Of a DNA stretch of 64,000 bases, positions 61,026 to 64,000 are shown piece by piece. The stretch spans positions 17,017,501-17,081,500 of the forward strand of contig NC_073628.1 of assembly GCF_029407905.1 (NCBI RefSeq). The letters run 5' to 3'. Under the pieces are notes generated by a model that ran no database searches, was not told the origin of the DNA, and saw nothing but the letters and a program-made list of their open reading frames with translations. The translations under genes were made by a program, and so were the position numbers. The stretch comes from Bubalus kerabau (Eukaryota; Chordata; Mammalia; Artiodactyla; Bovidae). Position 1 is the first letter of the stretch. Each line of letters opens with the position of its first letter.

Positions 61026-61530
61026 CAAATGAATCATGAACTCCTCACCCCGTAATTTTGGTCTTCCTATCTCTAGCCGACTTGAGAAATACTATCTTCC
61101 TCAAAGTTTCTATGAGCCGTATCTCTACCAAAGACAGTGCCCTCACCAAGGGGCTGGTTGTCAGCCTCAGCTGAACTTCAGTTGTGTGGACGGCCAGCAC
61201 AGGGTAGATTCACGTTGCCTGGTGGCAAGGGGCTTAGCATCTTCTCCATGTTTGAGAAGTGACTTCAATGCAAATGTTTTTGATCATAATCGTGCTTAGT
61301 GGAAATGTTGTCGCAAGAAGTCATTTAAGGAAATAGGAATTTTTAAAACTTGAATTTTACGTGAAAACATACTGCTATTTCTGGATGTGGTTTCAGGATT
61401 TAAATGAGCAGACAGAGTTTTTTCTTGAACTTCTGTATTCATATAGACTATACTTATATGTCCTCTTCCTGAATCCTCACTTGGTGTCAACAAGAGAACA
61501 TACAGCAGGAAGTCTCTAAAAGTTCCTCTC
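61026..61530. other. Unassigned unique sequence
   Basis: No repeat recognised. An 87-codon frame at 61036-61299 (Ser/Leu/Cys-rich) is not recognisable as a protein. Confidence 0.45.
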
Positions 61531-61670
61531 TATATATATATATATATATACACACACACATACATATATATATATGTGTGTGTGTGTCAGTGTATGTACA
61601 CACACTGACACACACACACATATCTATTATCTATCTTCCTATCTATCTACCCATCTGTCTATCTATTTTT
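61531..61670. repeat. Compound microsatellite with a perfect hairpin
   Basis: (TA)n, (CA)n, (TA)n, (TG)n, (CA)n and (TCTA)n blocks in series. 61572-61593 is the exact reverse complement of 61602-61623, a 22-bp stem with an 8-base loop. Confidence 0.95.
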
Positions 61671-61805
61671 TTAAAGTTTTTGGTCTCTTGATTTTCTTTG
61701 TCTTTTCTATCTCTTTTTGTTGGGAAAAACTGGAGTTAAAAAACTTCAAACCTAAGCTTCTTATGAGCAAGATTAGTGAACAGAAGGAATGTATTACATT
61801 GAGCT
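61671..61805. other. Unassigned AT-rich spacer
   Basis: Short unique stretch between the microsatellite and the L1. Confidence 0.4.
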
Positions 61806-62050
61806 GCTTTTTAATTGAAATATAGTTGATTTACAATGTTGTATAAGTTTCTGCAGTATAGTAAAGTGATTCAGTTATACATATGTATACGTTCTTTTCT
61901 AAAATATTTTTTCCATTCTGGTTTATCATAGAATATTGAATATAGTTCCCTGTGCTATACGGTAGGAACTTACTGTTAACCCATTCTATATATAATAGCT
62001 TACATCTGCTAACCCCATCCTCTTTCTCCATCCCTCCGCCATCCCTGAGC
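61806..62050 (-). mobile_element. L1 3' end with ORF2 C-terminus
   Basis: Minus-strand L1: T-rich start TTTTTAATTGAAATATAGTTGATTTACAATG (complement of the tail), CCCTGTGCTATACGGTAGGAAC and TATTGAATATAGTTCCC. It is 5'-truncated near 62050. Confidence 0.92.
61831..62031 (-). pseudogene. L1 ORF2 C-terminal remnant (66 codons)
   Basis: An uninterrupted minus-strand frame encodes the L1 ORF2 end, with SRCKLLYIEWVNS and YSTGNYIQY readable, and stops shortly before the 3' terminus. Length and position agree with the C-terminal tail of ungulate L1 ORF2p. The reverse transcriptase and endonuclease parts are absent. Confidence 0.8.
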
Positions 62051-62569
62051 TACTTAGGATAAGCTTAAAGATAGCTTTAATACAGCCTAGAGATTTAAAC
62101 GCAAAGGTGAGCACTGACGGGTCCCTTCAGTCGCTGGTCCCCTGGTCCCTGGTGCCCTGCAGTGCTGAACAAACCAGAAGCTTCTCTTTGTGCTGCTACC
62201 TCATTTGTGTTAAGTGTTCGTTGTTTTAGGACTCTCCATGAGAGTTCCTTGAACTGACCCTCTGAAGGGTTGCAGGCGCCTCAATCATCAAAGTCAACTG
62301 AAGAAAAATAAGCACGAGGCTTCAGATTTATTTCCCCAAATGATTCCCTTATCGAAATTATTTACTAGGTAAAATAGAAAACGTTTCTTCCAGCCAGTTG
62401 ACACCAACTGGGATTGGAGTGAGCCTCCATAATCATGATTATTAATAAAAATTCTTTAGTGCACATTTGCACTTGCTGCCAAGGTCATCAGCGATTCATG
62501 CTTGAGGCAGAGGGTGACCAGTTTGATTCTAAACAGACATTTTGGTTGCTGAGGGGAATGGATAGTTAG
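62051..62569. other. Unassigned unique sequence
   Basis: No repeat recognised; AT-rich with TAATCATGATTATTAATAAAA near 62430-62450, which contains the palindrome AATCATGATT. Confidence 0.4.
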
Positions 62570-62655
62570 GGACTTTGGGAAGATCATGTACACACTGCCA
62601 TATTTAAAATGGATAAGCAACAAGGACCTATTGTATAGCAAAAAATAAATAAACA
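62570..62655 (+). mobile_element. Short L1 3' UTR fragment
   Basis: GTACACACTGCCATATTTAAAATGGATAAGCAACAAGGACC, TATTGTATAGCA, then AAAAATAAATAAAC. Related to the tail at 28.7 kb but cut short. Confidence 0.75.
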
Positions 62656-62689
62656 GGCATTTTGGCAAAGGAAGGGGGAGTTTACTTTT

Positions 62690-63085
62690 TTCAGTCAGTT
62701 CAGTTACTCAGTTGTGTCCAACACTTTGTGACCACAAGGACTGCAACACCCCAGGCTTCCCTGTCCATCACCAACTCCCGGAGCTTGCGTAAATAATTTC
62801 CATCAAGTCGGTGATGCCATCCAACCATCTCATCCTGTCGTCCCCTTCTCCTCCTGCCTTCAGTCTTTCCCAGCATCAGGGTCTTTTCTAATGAGTCAGT
62901 TCTTTGCATCAGGTGGCCAAAGTATTGGAGCTTCAGCTTCAGCATCAGTCCTTCCAATGAATATTCAGGATTGATTTCCTTTAGGATGGACTGGTTGGAT
63001 CTCCTTGCAGTCCAAGGGACTCTCAAGAGTCTTCTCCAACAGCACAGTTCAAAAGCATCAATTCTTTGGCGCTCAGATGTAGAGG
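62690..63085 (-). mobile_element. BovB 3' end fragment (396 bp)
   Basis: Complement of the BovB 3' end: TTCAGTTACTCAGTTGTGTCC, CACCAACTCCCGGAGCTTGCG, CAAGTCGGTGATGCCATCC, ATGAGTCAGTTCTTTGCATCAGGTGGCCAAAG, AGGATGGACTGGTTGGATCTCC and CAATTCTTTGGCGCTCA. On the minus strand a 108-codon C-terminal ORF2 frame survives (62700-63026) with substitutions. Confidence 0.95.
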
Positions 63086-64000
63086 AGCTGCTCTACAAGG
63101 ACTGGAAGGTCACTCCCCACTTTCATGGTTCCTTCCCTGATTGTCTGAAATAGGGTGAGTTGAGCTGCTCCTCCTCCTTTCCTTCTCCTGTCCCCCGCAT
63201 GGCCAGCTTCACCTGCTGCGTCATGGGTGGTGTGTCTGACCCACGCTGAGGGTCTGTATAGATGGAACAGACCATAGTGGAAGTGGTCTTGCACCATTGT
63301 CCTGTCTCCTGGAAGTCATTGAATAGTACATGAAAGAGACCAGTGTTTCTTAACAATTAGCCTAGTTCTACATCTTGAAAGACAAGTTGGGTAGAAGAGT
63401 GGAGCTAACCTGTCAGTGGCTGAAAATATGAAAGGAGAAAAGAAAAAAGACATTTTCAGAAACCATTCACTTAGTAAATAATAGAACTTCTCAGAAAAAT
63501 CCCTTGAGTTACTCTAAATTGATAGAAAGTGTTGTTTCAGTCTTGGTATGGGGCATGGCTGGCTGACTCAACAGCAAGATGTCAAACTCCCATTGGGAGA
63601 GTGTGCCCTGGCTAAGTTGCACGTGGGCAAAAGGGAACTCAGTCCACGGCACATCCTTCCACAGAGCAGACCCCTGCGCCCTCATCCTAACCTTCCCAGG
63701 GCCCTCGGGGGGCATGACTTGGACCTGAACGCCTGTGTCGGTGTAATAAACATCCGTGCGTCCCTTCTATTCAAGTACATACTGTGGGACTCCTGTTCAG
63801 GGGAGGGGGCTAATGGCTGGGCCAGCTTTGAATGAAATAATAGCAACTCTGTTTTCTTATTGTAAAGATTACAAGGATCACAGTGGGTGAAATAGTCAGA
63901 GGAGGTCTTGTTACCTCTAGGAAAGCCCAGGAAGGTGCTGGAATTCCTGCGGGGCCGGCTGGACCACCCTTTATGTTTTTGGACAGAAGGAAAGGTTTCC
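63086..64000. other. Unassigned sequence to the window end
   Basis: No mobile element recognised. Frames of 68 to 95 codons near 63.5-63.8 kb have no recognisable domain. No exon can be supported. Confidence 0.45.

Overview
The window is ruminant nuclear DNA, almost certainly from a bovid (cattle or a close relative). The diagnosis rests on the repeats. There are many copies of the Bov-tA, Bov-A and Bov-A2 SINEs, BovB (RTE-type) LINE pieces including one stretch of open reverse-transcriptase frame, artiodactyl L1 3' ends, tRNA-Glu-derived CHR-type SINEs, and a solo LTR of the class II (beta-like) endogenous retrovirus type seen in cattle. Older mammalian layers (MIR, L2, an ancient LTR/MaLR-like composite, an hAT relic) lie beneath them.

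I find no convincing host protein-coding exon, tRNA, rRNA or small-RNA gene. The long open frames are either transposon remnants (BovB RT, 51.5-52.7 kb; L1 ORF2 ends near 39.5 and 61.9 kb) or chance frames in GC-rich or purine-rich DNA. The window therefore reads as intergenic or large-intron sequence.

Layout. 0-10 kb: an AT-rich, palindrome-rich possible regulatory segment, then SINEs, an L1 3' end, MIR/L2 relics and a (CCAT)n block. 10-16 kb: CHR SINE, a four-element nest (L1, Bov-tA, two BovB pieces) at 13.97-14.66 kb, and several SINEs with clear target-site duplications (TSDs). 16-25 kb: MIRs, two L1 3' ends (one carrying a Bov-A2), a 43-bp micro-insertion and a region of short tandem repeats. 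25-29 kb: a MaLR-like composite on the minus strand and an L1 3' end interrupted by Bov-A2. 29-39 kb: mostly unique DNA with possible conserved noncoding blocks. 39.2-39.9 kb: one target site used twice, the second time by an inverted L1. 40-51 kb: an L2 relic, CA repeat, SINEs, an interstitial telomeric repeat at 46.84 kb and several homeodomain-motif-rich segments. 51.5-52.7 kb: the BovB element. 53-58 kb: L2/MIR relics, GC-rich and purine-rich tracts. 58-61 kb: a 1.36-kb solo LTR inserted into an L2. 61-64 kb: a hairpin-forming microsatellite, L1 and BovB 3' ends.

The most interesting items that ordinary repeat annotation does not obviously explain are: a pair of ~100-bp non-SINE elements about 13.5 kb apart that share sequence, order and spacing (31829-31928 and 45341-45441); the interstitial telomeric tract; the doubly used target at 39.26-39.84 kb; and a BovB-derived fragment bounded by direct repeats inside the retroviral LTR. 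I did not find a new biochemical system. Repeat family names come from recognition by eye, and subfamilies were not assigned.
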